Shown: positions 21,119 to 33,400 of the stretch, in pieces | Numbering within the stretch: the first letter of the stretch is position 1 | How the letters are laid out: each line of letters begins with the position of its first letter | Assembly: GCA_033439765.1 (NCBI GenBank) | Contig: JAULSN010000005.1 | Span: forward strand, 496,001 to 560,000 | Source: Lasiosphaeria ovina | Taxonomy: Eukaryota; Ascomycota; Sordariomycetes; Sordariales; Lasiosphaeriaceae | Reading direction: 5' to 3' | Length of the DNA stretch: 64,000 nucleotides | The notes under the pieces: generated by a model | Told to the model about the DNA's origin: nothing | What the model saw: the letters and a program-made list of their open reading frames with translations, nothing else | Database searches by the model: none | Program-made: the position numbers and the translations under genes

Positions 21119-21904
21119 CTATTCATCATCCTCATCCTCATCATCGTCGCTATCCTGAGGCACCAAGCCCGCCGCCTCCTCGGACGGTAGCAGCCGCGGA
21201 AACCATCCAAACTCGCCCAGGTCCACCGACAGCTCGCCCAGCGCCCCCGCCGTCACCACCACGCCCTCGGCCTCGAGCGCAGCCGCCTGGTTGAGCGTCC
21301 CCGAGGGCTGGGATCTGGTGAACACGGCAGGGTATTAACAGCCAATATTTAGTTTGAGGACTTTGTTTCTTTGCATCTTGGGGGGGGTCGCTTGTTGTGA
21401 TAGGGGCGTGGGGGCAGTAGGTAGGGACAGGCGGGTAAGGCCAATGGGTTATGGGCAAGTGAACTTGACATGGCATGCATGCTAGACGCATTTTGAAGTC
21501 TTTTGAACATGGGTAAAATAGAAGCGATTAATGGAATATTATTATTTTTTGAGGAAATAACGGATGCTAATCACGCTACGACGCACCGTGGAGAAATGAC
21601 GCCCTTGGCGTTGATGACGCGCTGCCACGGCACGTTGGCGTGGTTGAAGCGCGCGGCGGTGTCCGAGGGGAGGTGTTTGAGGCACACGCCGACCTGCCGG
21701 GGGCGCTGTGCTGTTTGGCGTGTTTGTTCTTGTCAATAACGCGGCTGTTCTTTTATAAAGACGTAGACCGAGGGGGGGTTGCCACTCACGAGTGCCGACT
21801 AGCTTCGCTATGTGGCCGTAGCTGGTGACCTTGCCGTGCGGAATCTCCTGCACGGCGCTGTACACGGCGTGGAAAAACGCGGCCGCCTCGTCGGATCGCG
21901 CCAT
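21119..21904 (-). CDS. ATL1: Alkyltransferase-like protein (Atl1-type, MGMT-like DNA-binding)
   Basis: Three exons on the minus strand, 21904-21790, 21710-21587 and 21314-21119, give 144 residues. Introns are 79 nt and 272 nt; the second is the longest in the window. The protein has the MGMT C-domain fold sequence: FFHAVYSAVQEIPHGKVTSYGHIAKLVG, PRQVGVCLKHL and NVPWQRVINAKGVISPR. Where MGMT has the methyl-accepting Cys (PCHR), this protein has Trp (PWQR, codon 21625-21627), the hallmark of alkyltransferase-like proteins. By family knowledge ATL proteins flip and bind O6-alkylguanine without repairing it and hand the lesion to nucleotide excision repair. The C-terminus is a very acidic tail (DSDDDEDEDDE). 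It is adjacent and convergent to the histidine phosphatase gene. Confidence 0.92.
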
Positions 21905-22214
21905 CGGACTGCGTCGGGTTGTTGCTTGTAATTACACTGGGCTTGCTAAGCGTGCGAGTTGTTGTTTGTTATACTGAGAGAAGATACATTTGAGGAGACG
22001 TCTCTAGGGGGGCAACATGCTGAACAAAGGGCGCAGATCGCCGCAATAGCGCCCGGTAAGCGGCCATAACCTCAGTACCACAACCCTCCTAGTATTCGAC
22101 TTAAAACACCTAGAATAAAAGAGAGAGAAAACTACCATGTATTTTACTCGTGCGATACCTCTTGACGAGAAGTCTAAAAAGAAATATCCTGCTTGCTAAA
22201 ATTAGCAAAAGGAA
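21905..22214. other. ATL promoter side / tRNA 3' flank
   Basis: 310 bases, AT-rich from about 22080 onward. An A4 run on the plus strand (22207-22210) is TTTT on the minus strand and is the probable Pol III terminator of the adjacent tRNA-Ala. No gene seen. Confidence 0.55.
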
Positions 22215-22304
22215 TGGATACACCCGGGATCGAACCGGGGACCTTTCACAGTAGCGCATCTAGGTCAATGCGAAGCGAAAATCATACCACTAGACCATGT
22301 ACCC
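22215..22304 (-). tRNA. tRNA-Ala (CGC), intron-containing
   Basis: On the minus strand from 22304 the sequence has acceptor stem GGGTACA/TGTATCC, including the G3-U70 wobble that identifies tRNA-Ala. The anticodon stem is TTCGC/GTGAA, and the T-arm CCCGG-TTCGATC-CCGGG is perfect. The anticodon loop reads TT-CGC-A, followed by an intron of about 18 nt containing GCG, which can pair with the anticodon. The D-arm is imperfect. A TTTT terminator lies 5 nt past the 3' end. Confidence 0.82.
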
Positions 22305-22619
22305 GAGCTCAGTTCGAGTTGATTTGTTGGAGGATTACAACAGCTTCTCGCCTTATCACAGCAACGCGACAATGGAATTTGGTCCGTAACTATTTCTCCC
22401 TCTTTCATTCACAAGAATCCAATTCATAAGAGAAGTATTCAGACTATATGCTGTTTGCAGGCATCTTTAAGCTTACACTCTATTCTAAATTATCTCTAAA
22501 CGTCAATTAATTATTTCGCAATGAAGACCTCGCCTTCTCTTTACAGAAACTCTATGACATGGCAATCTAACACCTTCCCTTCCCCACCTATCTCATCTAG
22601 TTATTTCACAAGATTTCGA
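22305..22619. other. AT-rich spacer between tRNA-Ala and RTA1-like gene
   Basis: 315 bases, clearly AT-rich at 22430-22520, containing the 3' flank of the RTA1-like gene. No gene seen. Confidence 0.55.
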
Positions 22620-23800
22620 TCAGGTTTGTCGATCTGCAACCGGGAGGTCACTGAGTTCCTGAAACGGGGGGCTTCCTTTCTTGTCGCGGAAGAAGACTCC
22701 AAACGTCAAAATTGACCCGGCCTTCGCCAGCATGGGCCGCTCGTCGCGCCCCTTATCCCCCTGAATCTCCGTCCTACCGTCACGCGCCAGGTAGATGTGG
22801 TGGTCGCTGGGCAGGTAGCGGCCGGGGTTCCAGACGTTCCAGATGACCGAGTTGACGAGCATCAGCGTCGCCTCGAAGACCCAGAAGAACCACTCATAGC
22901 GCAGGATCGGGCTCAGGCTCCGGAGCGCCTCGAGGTCCTTGAGCCGCACCGTCGTGTTGCCCAGGTGCTCGACTAGCCGGTAGATGCAGCGCACCAGGAT
23001 CAGCGCCATGCTCGCGTACAGCGTCGCCAGCGGCGTCGACACCGCCCGACTGCGCAGCCCGGCCTTGGCGCATCGCCGGTGGAACAGCGCCGCGAGGACG
23101 ACAAACGTGACGATGACGGCGAGCTGGATCGCAAGCGCGACGATAGTCAGGTTCTGTCCCAAGTCCTGTCGGCTCTGCGACGCCGACGGGTTGGCCGAGA
23201 ACGACACGCCGAGGGAGTTCAAGACTTCGACTATCAGCATCAGGCCGCCGAAGGTCGAGAGAACCCTGCCGGCGGGGAGGGGCGCAAAGTAGGGCACGTA
23301 GTAGAATATCCGGCCGAGGACGTGGTAGTTGGCAAGTTCGAGGAGCGGGCTGTTTTGTAACACCAAATCAGTCATCTCCCCAGAGAGGTGTCTGGCTGCA
23401 ATATTTACTCACGGGCATACGAATATAAAGACTTGGCTGAAGATGAAGACGAGCAGGTTCCGGGTGCTGTACATGTAGTTGAAGGCGCCGTACTCCCGCA
23501 ACATATAGCCGACAGAGAACACCACTGCACAAACGGGGTGCAGTCCGATCACTCTGAAGCACTTATAGCAGCTTTTTGAACGTCAGAGGGACGGAAAGCA
23601 GAATGGCACAGACGAAGGACACTTACTAGCATTGCCAGATATGGCCAGCTGCCGAGGCAGCAAAGGCGGCAGCGAAGATGACAGGCGCTACCTTGTTCGG
23701 GGCGTATACAAAGAGGCTTCCCAGGACTGGGGCATCGTGTCAATAACGATAGGGCATGAGGGGAGGGACTCGAGGTCTTACTGGGCTCTCCATCCTCCAT
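22620..23800 (-). CDS. RTA1-like seven-transmembrane protein
   Basis: Four exons on the minus strand, 23800-23782, 23726-23627, 23571-23413 and 23349-22620, give 335 residues. The first exon is only 19 nt (MEDGEP). Introns are 55, 55 and 63 nt with gtaag/gtgag donors. The protein matches the RTA1 family: VYAPNKVAPVIFAAAFAASAAGHIWQC, then IGLHPVCAVVFSVGYMLREYGAFN, SQVFIFVCPPLLELANYHVLGRIFYYVPYFAP and the late YEWFFWVFEATLMLVNSVIWNVWNPGRYLP. About seven hydrophobic segments are visible, followed by a hydrophilic C-terminal tail of about 60 residues. By family knowledge RTA1 proteins are fungal plasma-membrane proteins tied to lipid or aminosterol stress responses (yeast RTA1, RSB1); the transported substrate here is unknown. 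Confidence 0.9.
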
Positions 23801-26334
23801 CGTTGGTTTTGTAAGTCCGGGGTTGTACAGGAAGAGTTTAGCAAAAATAAACGAAAATAAAACAAAAGAGCGAGATCACCAAGAAAGGAAGGACAAAATA
23901 CAGGTGAACGAAAAGCAAAAAATAAGAGAAAGTAAACAGGAAATAAATGGAAAACCACATCGTCGTCGCTGGGAAATTCTACCTCTTTTACCCACCCTCC
24001 CAACACGAAGCGGAAGAAGCCGAACACGCGTGTTATCTAAGCTAGGGTGAAGCGACCAGTGATCTGGCGCGGTCCAGCTCCGCCCCCCTACCGCTGCGCC
24101 GCAGTCTGATTCGCCAGCCCACCTCGCATTGCAACTTTCCATCTCGGCTCTTCTTGGCGGAGGGGGCGGCCAACAAATCGGGCAGTCCGACTTGTTGGGA
24201 ATGGGAGGAAGAGGTCCAGCTAGAAGAGTTAGTCGCCTCGTAGGGTTGTAGGTTGTATGGCGACTCGCCTTCCATGACGCGTCCTCATTTCAAAGTCTGC
24301 TCGGACGTGTGGACGCCGTCTTGGCCCTCTTCTATTTGACTGGGTGGGGACGCAAACTCGGGGCAGTCGGCGAGAGAAAAATATAGTCAGATACTGTCCC
24401 AAGAATATGGTTAACTTAGTTGTGGAAAAGCATTGAACAATTGTATAGCATCGCCAAACGCAGTCTTTCGGATTCTGTGGTGCAGTTAGGCTTCACTTTT
24501 CATCGCTACAGACACAGCGGAAATTTTCAAGGCGAACACGTATTGAGAAGAGTCTAATTAGTCTATAGGAAATTATATGGCACTCTTTACATGGGGATAT
24601 TTCTCTTAGCACAATTCAGAGGTGATCAAGAAGATGGCGGTATGTATTTAGAAGATCAATTATTAAACTTCATTTTGAAGAAGTGTAACTAAAGAATAAA
24701 GTAATTAAACCAAGTGTAGATAGAATTGAAGTGATAACCCAGAACAAACATTTCGTGAGAGACTCAACTAATGAGTTTGAATACCAGAAATACCTTTCTA
24801 GCTCCGTCTTGACGGGTTCACATTAACTTCATGACGGTGAATCAAGCACTCGAGCTAACTGAAATGTCATTCAGCTTGCACTATGCAGCAGTTACTAGTG
24901 TTTCTATCTTAGGTATCAAGCTCCCTAGTTCTTGTCGACGAAGCCATGTTCACTTGGTTACACCCTGAAGGAGGCTGAAAGTTCACACATTATCTCTAAG
25001 GTAGTTCTTTTGATCGTCCTGGGCCCGTTGGGCTCTTAACCTAACCCTTAAACCCCGTGAGTATTCATCCAACTCTCTCATTCTGATCTAGATGTAATAA
25101 ATAAATATAGCCAAGATAGACTTAGTCGGGCTATTTTCTTTTCACTCTGTAAGTAATGGGAGGTTAATTCCCACTTTTTGCAGCGGAGATAGCCTTGGAA
25201 ATAGATTTGTCAGGAATTCCCAGCTTAGGTCCTGAATGTTAAATAGCAGGGACGCCGTTCCGCAAAGAGTGAGCAAGCTATCTACCCTATTGCGTAGTAC
25301 ACATTTTAAAGAGGTTGAAATCCTTGGCTGGCAACTCACCTAACTATCAGTAAGATAAAAAGCTTATATCACATATTGGGGTTTTACACATCGAGGCCAC
25401 AACAATCGATGAATGAGTATCGACTCCACCCGCCTTCTTTCAAGAGATTCTCATGTACCCATTCACCTCGATTGCACTACCTAGCCACGTGATACAACGA
25501 CGTAATTGTGACACACTGGAGAATCGAGATCGGGGTGGGCACATGTTCACATATGACAAAAACGAGAAGCCACGGACGACATGCAGACCAGCACTTGACC
25601 CAGAGGGCAGTCGTCCCGTCTCGGACTCTGGAGAAAGCAGCGGGAGCAGCAGAGACCAAGGAGGAATGCGCATTGACACCGGACTCACTTGGACCTACAT
25701 TGTATGTGATATGCACCTACACGGTCCAGAGGAGAAGACCAACCGGATAGCCAGCCTGGCAACCCGGGCCACCACACACCCACCCACACAGACGCACCTC
25801 AAGATGGTGTGTACTATAGGCATATATCACAGCAACTGCTTGCCATAACAGCAGTCTGTCTCCGCAGATGGCGATCTCTCGCCGTGTAAGCAAAAAATTG
25901 GGAACCCATTCCTTCTGACGTGGGGGGAGGGAAAGGCCGGCGGGAGAGAAGAAGAGGGGTTCCGGAAGTATTCCCCGCATTGACAACTGGGAACGAGGGG
26001 GCCGATAGAGGAGAAAGGATAAGGGGGGGTACGGGTGTGTGTGATGAGAAAGAAGAAAAAAAAAATAAGGCATTGAGAATACGTAGTGCGTACTATGGTA
26101 GAGAGAACCCCCCGCCCAAAAACCGCTGACGAGTGACGACCAAGGAGGACCAAGAGACGAGAGGCGATGGGATTGACCGGCAGGCACAAAACGGGGCCCG
26201 GTCCCGTCCCTCCCATTACCACCCACCTGCGGGGAACTGAGAGAGAGTGTGGTTGCTTGCTTGCGCATGGGCTGAGGCCCGAGCTCAACAAGCCGAGACA
26301 CCGGGCGCACGGACGGAGGGGAGGAGGAGGAGGA

Positions 26335-26352
26335 GGGGGGGGGGGGGGGGGG
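26335..26352. repeat. G18 homopolymer after GGA repeats
   Basis: Eighteen consecutive G preceded by a GAG GAG GAG repeat (about 26316-26334). A simple-sequence tract prone to length variation and sequencing error. Confidence 0.95.
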
Positions 26353-27026
26353 TGTGCGAGAGAGGGGGAGATGAGTAGGGATGAGGGGGCTTGACTATGG
26401 CTTCTTCTTCTTTTCTTTTTTTCTTTCCTTGCTCGATTATTTTCGTCTTGTGAAACAAGCGCCTGCCAAATTTCAGACGAAGGGAGCTGTTGTTGGGGGG
26501 AGCAGGCATTGACGGCGCAAGTCGGAGAAATCGGAAAGTCGAGAGCGAGACAGACACATGATGACGTATCTTGCATCCGCTCCAAAAAGTCCGGATGTCT
26601 CTCGAGCATTTTATTTTTGACTCTGGCCGAGTCGCCGCCGCCCGGGCTCCGGGGAGGCATTTTGTGTCTTGTTGGGAGAGTGGGAACGAGTGTTGCACCA
26701 CCGCCGTGGTGGCGTTTTGAAGGGTGTGACGCCCGCTCGAGTCTGGCTGGGTTGAGCGCGTTGGCATGGGCCGAGACAGACATACACAGTATGTCTCCGA
26801 AAACGCCGGTGGCCGCGCCATTTCTCTGTCTGTCTCTCCACGCTCGTCCCAAGTTTTCATCTTGTCCCGTGTCCTTGCAGTAGCTCAACGGGGTTTTATT
26901 TTTACTTATTTCTGGCCGCCCAGGCTAGACGACGCTAGTTTCGGGGAAATCAGCTGCGAACTCGCGTCGTCGGCTGCATGAACGTGATCTGGGAGACAAG
27001 CGAGCAGAACGCCCACCGTGCGCGCT

Positions 27027-27076
27027 AGCACCAGCACTAGTACCAGCACCAGCACCAGCATCGGCACCAGCACCAG
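27027..27076. repeat. CAGCAC/CACCAG hexamer repeat
   Basis: About eight imperfect hexamer units (agcacc, agcact, agtacc, agcacc and so on, with one interruption, atcggc). Not within a supported gene. Confidence 0.85.
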
Positions 27077-28963
27077 GGGTCAAGGCGAATGCGCTGGGGT
27101 GTGTTTGCGCGACTTTCAACACGCCGGTGCGGCTGCGGTGCGATGCGGTGCGAATATGTGAGCGAATGCATTGCGCCGTGGCTCGAGGTCGCATGCAGCA
27201 GCAGAAGCAGCAGCAACGTATATATCACGAGTAATATATCACCAGACGCCCAACCCCTCTCTCACTAGCGAGGGCAGTACTCCTCGGTGATCAACTCTCT
27301 CTCTCGTTACCCCTCACTCGCATCAGCAAGTTCTGGCAACAAGGATATCCGAGTCGTGGAAGAAGCAATTCTGAGCAATGCATGTCTGCGCTATCACAGT
27401 GGCGTTTGCGTGTTTGCTGGGCTTGTGTTTGCCTGATGACCGAAATACTAAGTATGGCATTGGATTGTGGACTTGGGACCCAGGGCAGGCGACCAGGTCG
27501 AGGGTGGTGAAACTTTTTCGTGGTCATCCGAAGACCGAATGTTTCGAACACGATCGCTTCTCGTCTATATCGAGCGATCGGCCTCTTGCATGTCGTCCAC
27601 ATTAGCGAGAGACATGTGGTAGGCTCAGGCCCAGGTCCGGGTCCAAGGCCAGGTCCGAGGTAGGCAGCCAGTGAACGATCGGGAATGCAGTCTCCCAGGC
27701 GGTGTCCAAACGGAGGATATTCGGATCAGTGTGTGATCTCCCAGTTGCCGACTCTGCGACCTGGTGACGAAGAAGCTATTCTGGGCCTTAACGCATTAAT
27801 AATGCTAACTTCGCACCCATCGCAATTGGCACCCGGATTATGGCTCACCCGGCTGGGTGCGTACCAAGAAGCCCTGTAGGGAGCGGCCAGGGGGGTTTGG
27901 AGGCTGAGACAGAGTTAGTCTGATATTCTTCCTATCACGCCAACGTTTGGTTTCGATGAAGCTTTCACGCCTATCTGCAGGGGCCGTGTATGCAGTTATC
28001 CAGATTAATTGGAGTCAGGGATGTACAGAATACCGGGCACTCAGAGTTGCTGGATGCACCTCACGAAAAGGCCGTGATTAAAGGAGATACAAGGCGGGAG
28101 TAGCAAAGAGCAATAAGATCAACAGCTAATGGCCCTTCACGACCGTGAAAGTCTCTGCACAGCAACCCAATCGGCGTGGCTGAAACAAGGCATCTCGCCT
28201 TCCTTCCAGTGGAGATGTATACTTGGGAGGTCCGAAAAGTACTTGCTTTCACGGCGGGTCAAAGCCTGAACTCTGGACACAGAATCCTGTATGTCTCTTG
28301 ACTCCCGAAAAGTGCCGTTGACTTGAAGTCCGCCCAGGGATCAAATGCAAACAGAAAAACCCGAGAGCGACGTGTGACAGAGATGAGTTATGACGACGGG
28401 CAAGTTTGCGATTTGTGGCGTTTGCGTCAAGCTATTCCTACATGTCTTGGTTTGCAAACACGAGGGGCGTCATGTCTCGGAGAGGAGGCGGGGAACTTAA
28501 CGGACATCTTAACGAGGATTGCCATTTCCACTGCCACACCGGGCAGACCTGGCAATCGGAGGTCGGAGGTGTGCCGGTCCAAGTGGGCACCCGGGGCAAA
28601 CAGCTGACCTCGAGGTCCGTCGGTATCTGGATTAGCATCTGTTCTAGCTTGACTTGGAAGCAGTCAATTAGGTATGTGGTAGTTTGGGGACGACGGCCGC
28701 GCTGCCGAGATTGTGCTTTGTAGCATCGCGCCGGACCCCGTATCTCGGCGCCGGGCATTCGTCACATGCGGCAACCAAAACCCGGCGCGATGTGTACATA
28801 CATTTATCCGTTGATCTGGCAACTCGACCGAATAAATGTCCAACGTCGTAACATACGCGTCCTAGAGATGCCACTGAGAACATGTTAAGGAGAGCGCGCC
28901 ACAGTATTGTGATGGCCAAGGTCGTAGAGTCTGTTGAGGCGAAATCGGGTGCCAATCATCAGA

Positions 28964-30460
28964 ATGAAGCTCCTCCGTAGCCTCGAGGTCGCGCTTTCGA
29001 CTGCATTGTTGGTTGATGTAGCACTCGCTGCAAATAGCTGGGAAGCTCAGCATTCTCTCCATGAATGTGGCAGGCCTCCCAGCGACCCTCAACCCCAATG
29101 ACGTTCCGGGAGACAAGACCACAAACGTAGAGACAATCGGATCCAAGTTTGCAGAATATGGCTACGACGTCATCCATGTCCAGGAGGCAATGTCGCTTGC
29201 CCATGTGGTGACGCTGTGGGACCGAAATGCAGAGAAAGACGAGATCCTTCTGGAACGGCCACCCACAGCTCCAGCGCACCATGAAACGGGGCATTTTCGT
29301 CCGTGGCACGAGCATCCGCCCCCCTTGGAGCAGGACTTCAACTACCATGCAGCCATATTCCGGACGGACAACCACCCGTTCAGGACCGCCACGTCAGGCG
29401 GCGTACCGTTCGGGTCTGGTCTGAACACACTGTCCAAGCTGGACTGGGTACGCTTTGAGCGTGTCAAGTGGGCGACGTGCTCCGATGCGTCCTCTAGCGA
29501 CTGCCTCACGCCAAAGGGCTTCACGTTCATGCGCGCAGCCATCTCGGCCGGCGCCGCCGACAATACCACGGCGGTATATGTGGATTTTTATAACCTCCAC
29601 GCAGACGCCGGAACCGAGGGCGGCGACAACCGTCGCTCGCCAAGCCAACATCAACCAAGTAGCCAGCTACATTGCCGCGTTTAGCCAAGGAAATGCCGTG
29701 CTGACCTACGGCGACACGAATGGTCGGTACAGCCGTGCGGCCGACACGGCGATCCGGTCCCTGATCGCAAGCACCAGCGGCACGAGCTTTGGCATGCGGG
29801 ATGCCTAGGTTGAGCTCCACCACGGCGGGGTTGTTCCCAGTGAAGAAGGCCTGTGTGCTAAACCGAGCTCCAACCACTCGTGTGAGACAGTCGACAAGGT
29901 CTTTTACCGCTCCAGCCCGCTGGTAACATTGAAGGCCGAGACATTCCAATATGCCAGCTCGCTGTTCCTGCAGGCCGACGGGAACGTGCTGTCAGGCCAC
30001 AACCCCGTCAGTGTAAACTTTACGTGGTCCTCTGGCCCGTCTCTACGACAGAGCACGTTCAGGGGCGGTTCGTATGGCACCTGGTTCAGTGATGTGTCGT
30101 GTGTCGGCACTGTCTTCAGTGTTGAGCTTCCGTGGCGGGGCTCGTCTCGATAGTGTCGGCCTGACTTTGACAGACGGCACGAGGTTGACGCATGGTGGCA
30201 CCGGCGGCTCGGCGACATCCATCACGCTGGGAGCTTCCGAGTACTGGGTCGAGGCGAGGCTGTGTCAGGGGCAGCGGAGCGGCCAGACCCGGAACTTCTA
30301 CAGCCGGGCGAGCACAACCTCCGGCCGGACCGTGGCTGCCGGAACGGCGACGCAGGATTACGCGACCTTCTCGGCGCCGAGTGGTTGGCACATTGTGGGG
30401 TTCCTCGGACAGGCCGGTGACGAGTTGGACCAGCTAGCATTTGTTTACGCGCCAAAGTGA
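28964..30460 (+). pseudogene. Broken gene: secreted endonuclease/phosphatase-like protein with C-terminal jacalin-like lectin domain
   Basis: Similarity continues over 1.5 kb but the frame does not. An ATG at 28964 opens a signal peptide (MKLLRSLEVALSTALLV...). The catalytic region (ILSMNVAGLP, GSKFAEYGYDVIHVQE, DFNYHAAIF, SGGVPFGSGLNTLS, YGDTNGRYSR) resembles a fungal endonuclease/exonuclease/phosphatase-like secreted protein. The end (SVLSFRGGARLDSVGLTL, LTHGGTGG, YWVEARLC, GFLGQAGDELDQLAFVY) is a jacalin-like lectin domain. Lesions: a frame change between the signal peptide and ILSMNV (28990-29050), one near 29632, an in-frame TAG at 29806-29808 where the family has Trp, and a frame change near 30118. 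A putative GC-AG intron (about 29191-29335) interrupts VIHVQE/DFNYHA. Either a true pseudogene or several sequence errors. Confidence 0.75.
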
Positions 30461-33400
30461 CGAAGGAATGTGATGGGGGGTGGCAAAAGGGCCGAAACTG
30501 AAAGTCCCTTGGAGGGGCCACTCGGCTCCAACCAAGGCGGCGCTGCGGTGAACGGAGTAACTCAGTGAAGGATCACGAGAGAGCCTTCACTCTTCACTGC
30601 TTGGCAACGGTAGCGTTGCCGATCTGGCGCTGTCTCAACCGTCGCGGCACCGCGGGTGTATATACTTTACCGGCCGGCGGTCTATCCGCAAATATCTTAG
30701 CAGAGGCCGACCGCCCACGGCAGACCATCAGTGCCCGTTGACGACGGCATGTGGGGTCGACGCTGACTCGGGCGACGGGAAGAGGTTGGCCCTCGTGAAC
30801 CCTGAATACATACCTGGTTATAAGCATCTTGGAAAAATTAGAAACCGAGATTTTAGGGGCAAACGAGCCTAGCCCATGCAAAAGGCGGAGTCGGTGAATG
30901 AGAAGTAGATTTGTCGAGGCTGCCTCGTCGCTCCGCTATGCTGATGATAGTAGTGATCGGCCCTCTCGCGATGTTTGTCATGGGCTAGAGATGACAAAAG
31001 TTAGTGACCACGGCAGGCCATCCCCAGTTCAGCGACGGCGGTGTCGATCAGGGGGCCTGGCCCATGCAATGCGGCAGGGGCGTTGTGGGGTCGCCTGGTT
31101 GGATTTTGTCGGGTTCCTACCCTTCTGTAACTGCGCCGAGTTGGTTGTGGGGCTATCCGTTGGTCAGTGACGCGTTGTAGAGCAGAGTTTACTACTGTGT
31201 ACTATGTAAGTAGAGCCTGGCCGATCTTTTGTCGAAGGATGGATACTGCCTGGGAAGCAATCTGCACAGGTCCACGGCAAACGGAGCTGTTGTAAACAAT
31301 GACAACATAACGGCATGCTATGTTAGGTTTGACTTGTGCGGAGTTGAAGTCTTGGGGGAACATGGCCCGATGCTCGTCACCAGAGCGGTCGAGACCCCGA
31401 TGTTAGCTGTCGATCCCCCAAGAGCCGCAGCCACCGAAATCTCGGCAGATTTAACACATCCCCTTGATGCTGACTCTGTGTTACGACTTACTTCACTTCA
31501 AAAAAGGAAACATAGGCTTACTTGCCTGCGGAGACCATTAGACGAGAAGAAGGAAAGGAAAAAAAAAAGAAAGCAGATGACTGAATGGTGCGGTAAAGGG
31601 CCGAATGTGCTTTCCCTCAATGGCAGGCGCAACCCTCTGTGGACGGGTCTGGGCAGCGCTCCCAGCCAGTAAACCGTCAACGGTCACATCTCCGAATGAA
31701 CAACAGCTTCTCGTTGGAGGACTGTACTGATTAGTAGAATAAGCAACGGGCCCGTCTGGCCTGGCCGTCCGGCCTCAGAGTCTCGATCACCTCTATCCGC
31801 GCATTGGGATTCGTAGGTTTGGGCCGGCCTTGCACTTGACCTAGCCATTAGGTGCACTATTGGCCGAGGCGAAAGTCAATCGAGCTGAAGAACGTAATGT
31901 TCCGCTCGGGTCATTCGCAGAGCATCCACCGAGTGGTCGGAAGGACGGGTTTTCTCCAACCTGGCTGAAGCCACTCGGAACGCTCACCCTTCTTTTGCGG
32001 GAGCGGTCGCAGGAAGCAACAGTCGGCGCTACACACGTGTTCAGCCATGTGGTGGCACAACTTACAAGACACCCTGCGATAGTCTTGTCTGCCTCGAGCG
32101 TTTCCTTCCCCTCCTTACCCGACCCTGGAGGAATTGATTCGAACGGCTCGCGCAAAGAAAGAAAAAGGCGTGTTTGCTGCAGTGTAAAGTGTATACAACT
32201 CGGCAACGCGGCACCACCCGAAAAGCAATTAACTCTCAGTGGGGGTCAGAAGGCTGAAGCCGTGTGGAGGTTGCCAAGTGCAAGGTGCAGCCTCGATGTA
32301 AATGGGTGGGCAGAATTCAGCGCATGTTGTACTTTTTCCTCGCTCGTGTCCCGCCCTGAAGATCTCTGCCGCTTCTAGATTTGGCTGGCGGCAGTGGCGG
32401 CCTCGTTTCCAGCCTAAGAGGGAAATAGTCTGTAATTTTGACTTCCGTCGTGCTATCACCACGAGAAGACGGGAAAGGCTGTTATTTGTCGTGCCATGTG
32501 CCGTGGCTGCAGATATTTGTCTTGGAAAACCCGTCAGAAATTGCCGCGACCGACTCAGCACCCGCGGGCATCTTGACACATTAGGAAGGCACGAAGCCCG
32601 GCAAAAATGAGAAAACCTCACGAGACGCCCAATGCAGAAGCCTTTGGTTTGCTATTTTTGCGTCTTTTTCTCCATTGGGAGAGCCAACTCCAGGTCCCCA
32701 CAGCCTGAGGTCGCGACTGGGGTCTCTCTCGGGCACCTTGAAGCGGACAAGCCCAAGCCCGGGGATGTGTGCTCTGGTTAAACTCCTGTGATTCCTACGA
32801 TTTACAGTGCTTATTGAGGAGAACAAAAGTAAACACGCCCGGGCTCCGTTCCCTTGGACTAGACTGTCCTGGGCAGAAGAGACCAGGCAAGAATCCTTTG
32901 GCGCCGCGCCTAACCAACTTCCTGGCTCGAGGAGCGGGAGGAGTCAAGCCCAGAGGCTCGTCTAGCGCTTATTAGCGTCTTTGGCCCGTAAGCGATCGCG
33001 TCGGCGACGATCCGCCGCCAAAAGGAAAAAGAAGGTTTTCCAACAGGCCACACACCGCTCACGACGACGAGGGGGTCGTGGCGGGAGTCGGGATCGCGCG
33101 GACCGCAACCCGAACATGGCGGGTTGAAGGTGGCTTCTCTCCATGGGTGTCGTGCTTTTCGTCTCCAGCCCGCCAAAATAGTAAAAGCACCCTGCCCGGT
33201 TGTTCACTCTGGGGACGCTGATATCAGATTTCTTTTTTCTTCTGCCGCAAAATCTTTCCTATTTTTCGCGTCGCCACTCGCGCCGGCGGCGCGCCAATCA
33301 CTCAACGTGTCGTTCAAAGACGGCTCGTTGCGACACGTGCACTGTCGTATGGAAGCAACCCACCATAAACCGTTATTGCGGCAAAGACAGCTGCCAAACC

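Larger units (their letters stand above)
23801..28963. other. 5.2-kb gene-poor region, partly AT-rich
   Basis: No gene could be supported. About 24360-25400 is markedly AT-rich with many short stops in every frame, as in decayed, RIP-mutated repeats, but I cannot name the original element. About 25900-26900 is low-complexity, with purine-rich and pyrimidine-rich runs and a G-tract; the long open frames there (up to 353 codons) are compositional. About 27000-27240 contains a CAGCAC repeat. 27300-28960 is ordinary GC with no coding pattern I recognise. Confidence 0.5.

Noticed and set aside
25827..26888. 353-codon open frame on the minus strand
   Set aside because: Low-complexity Pro-rich translation over homopolymer and purine/pyrimidine runs (PPPPPPPPP), overlapping frames equally open, no motif.
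27027..27076. CAGCAC repeats as a CRISPR-like or coding repeat
   Set aside because: Simple hexamer microsatellite without spacers; eukaryotic setting.
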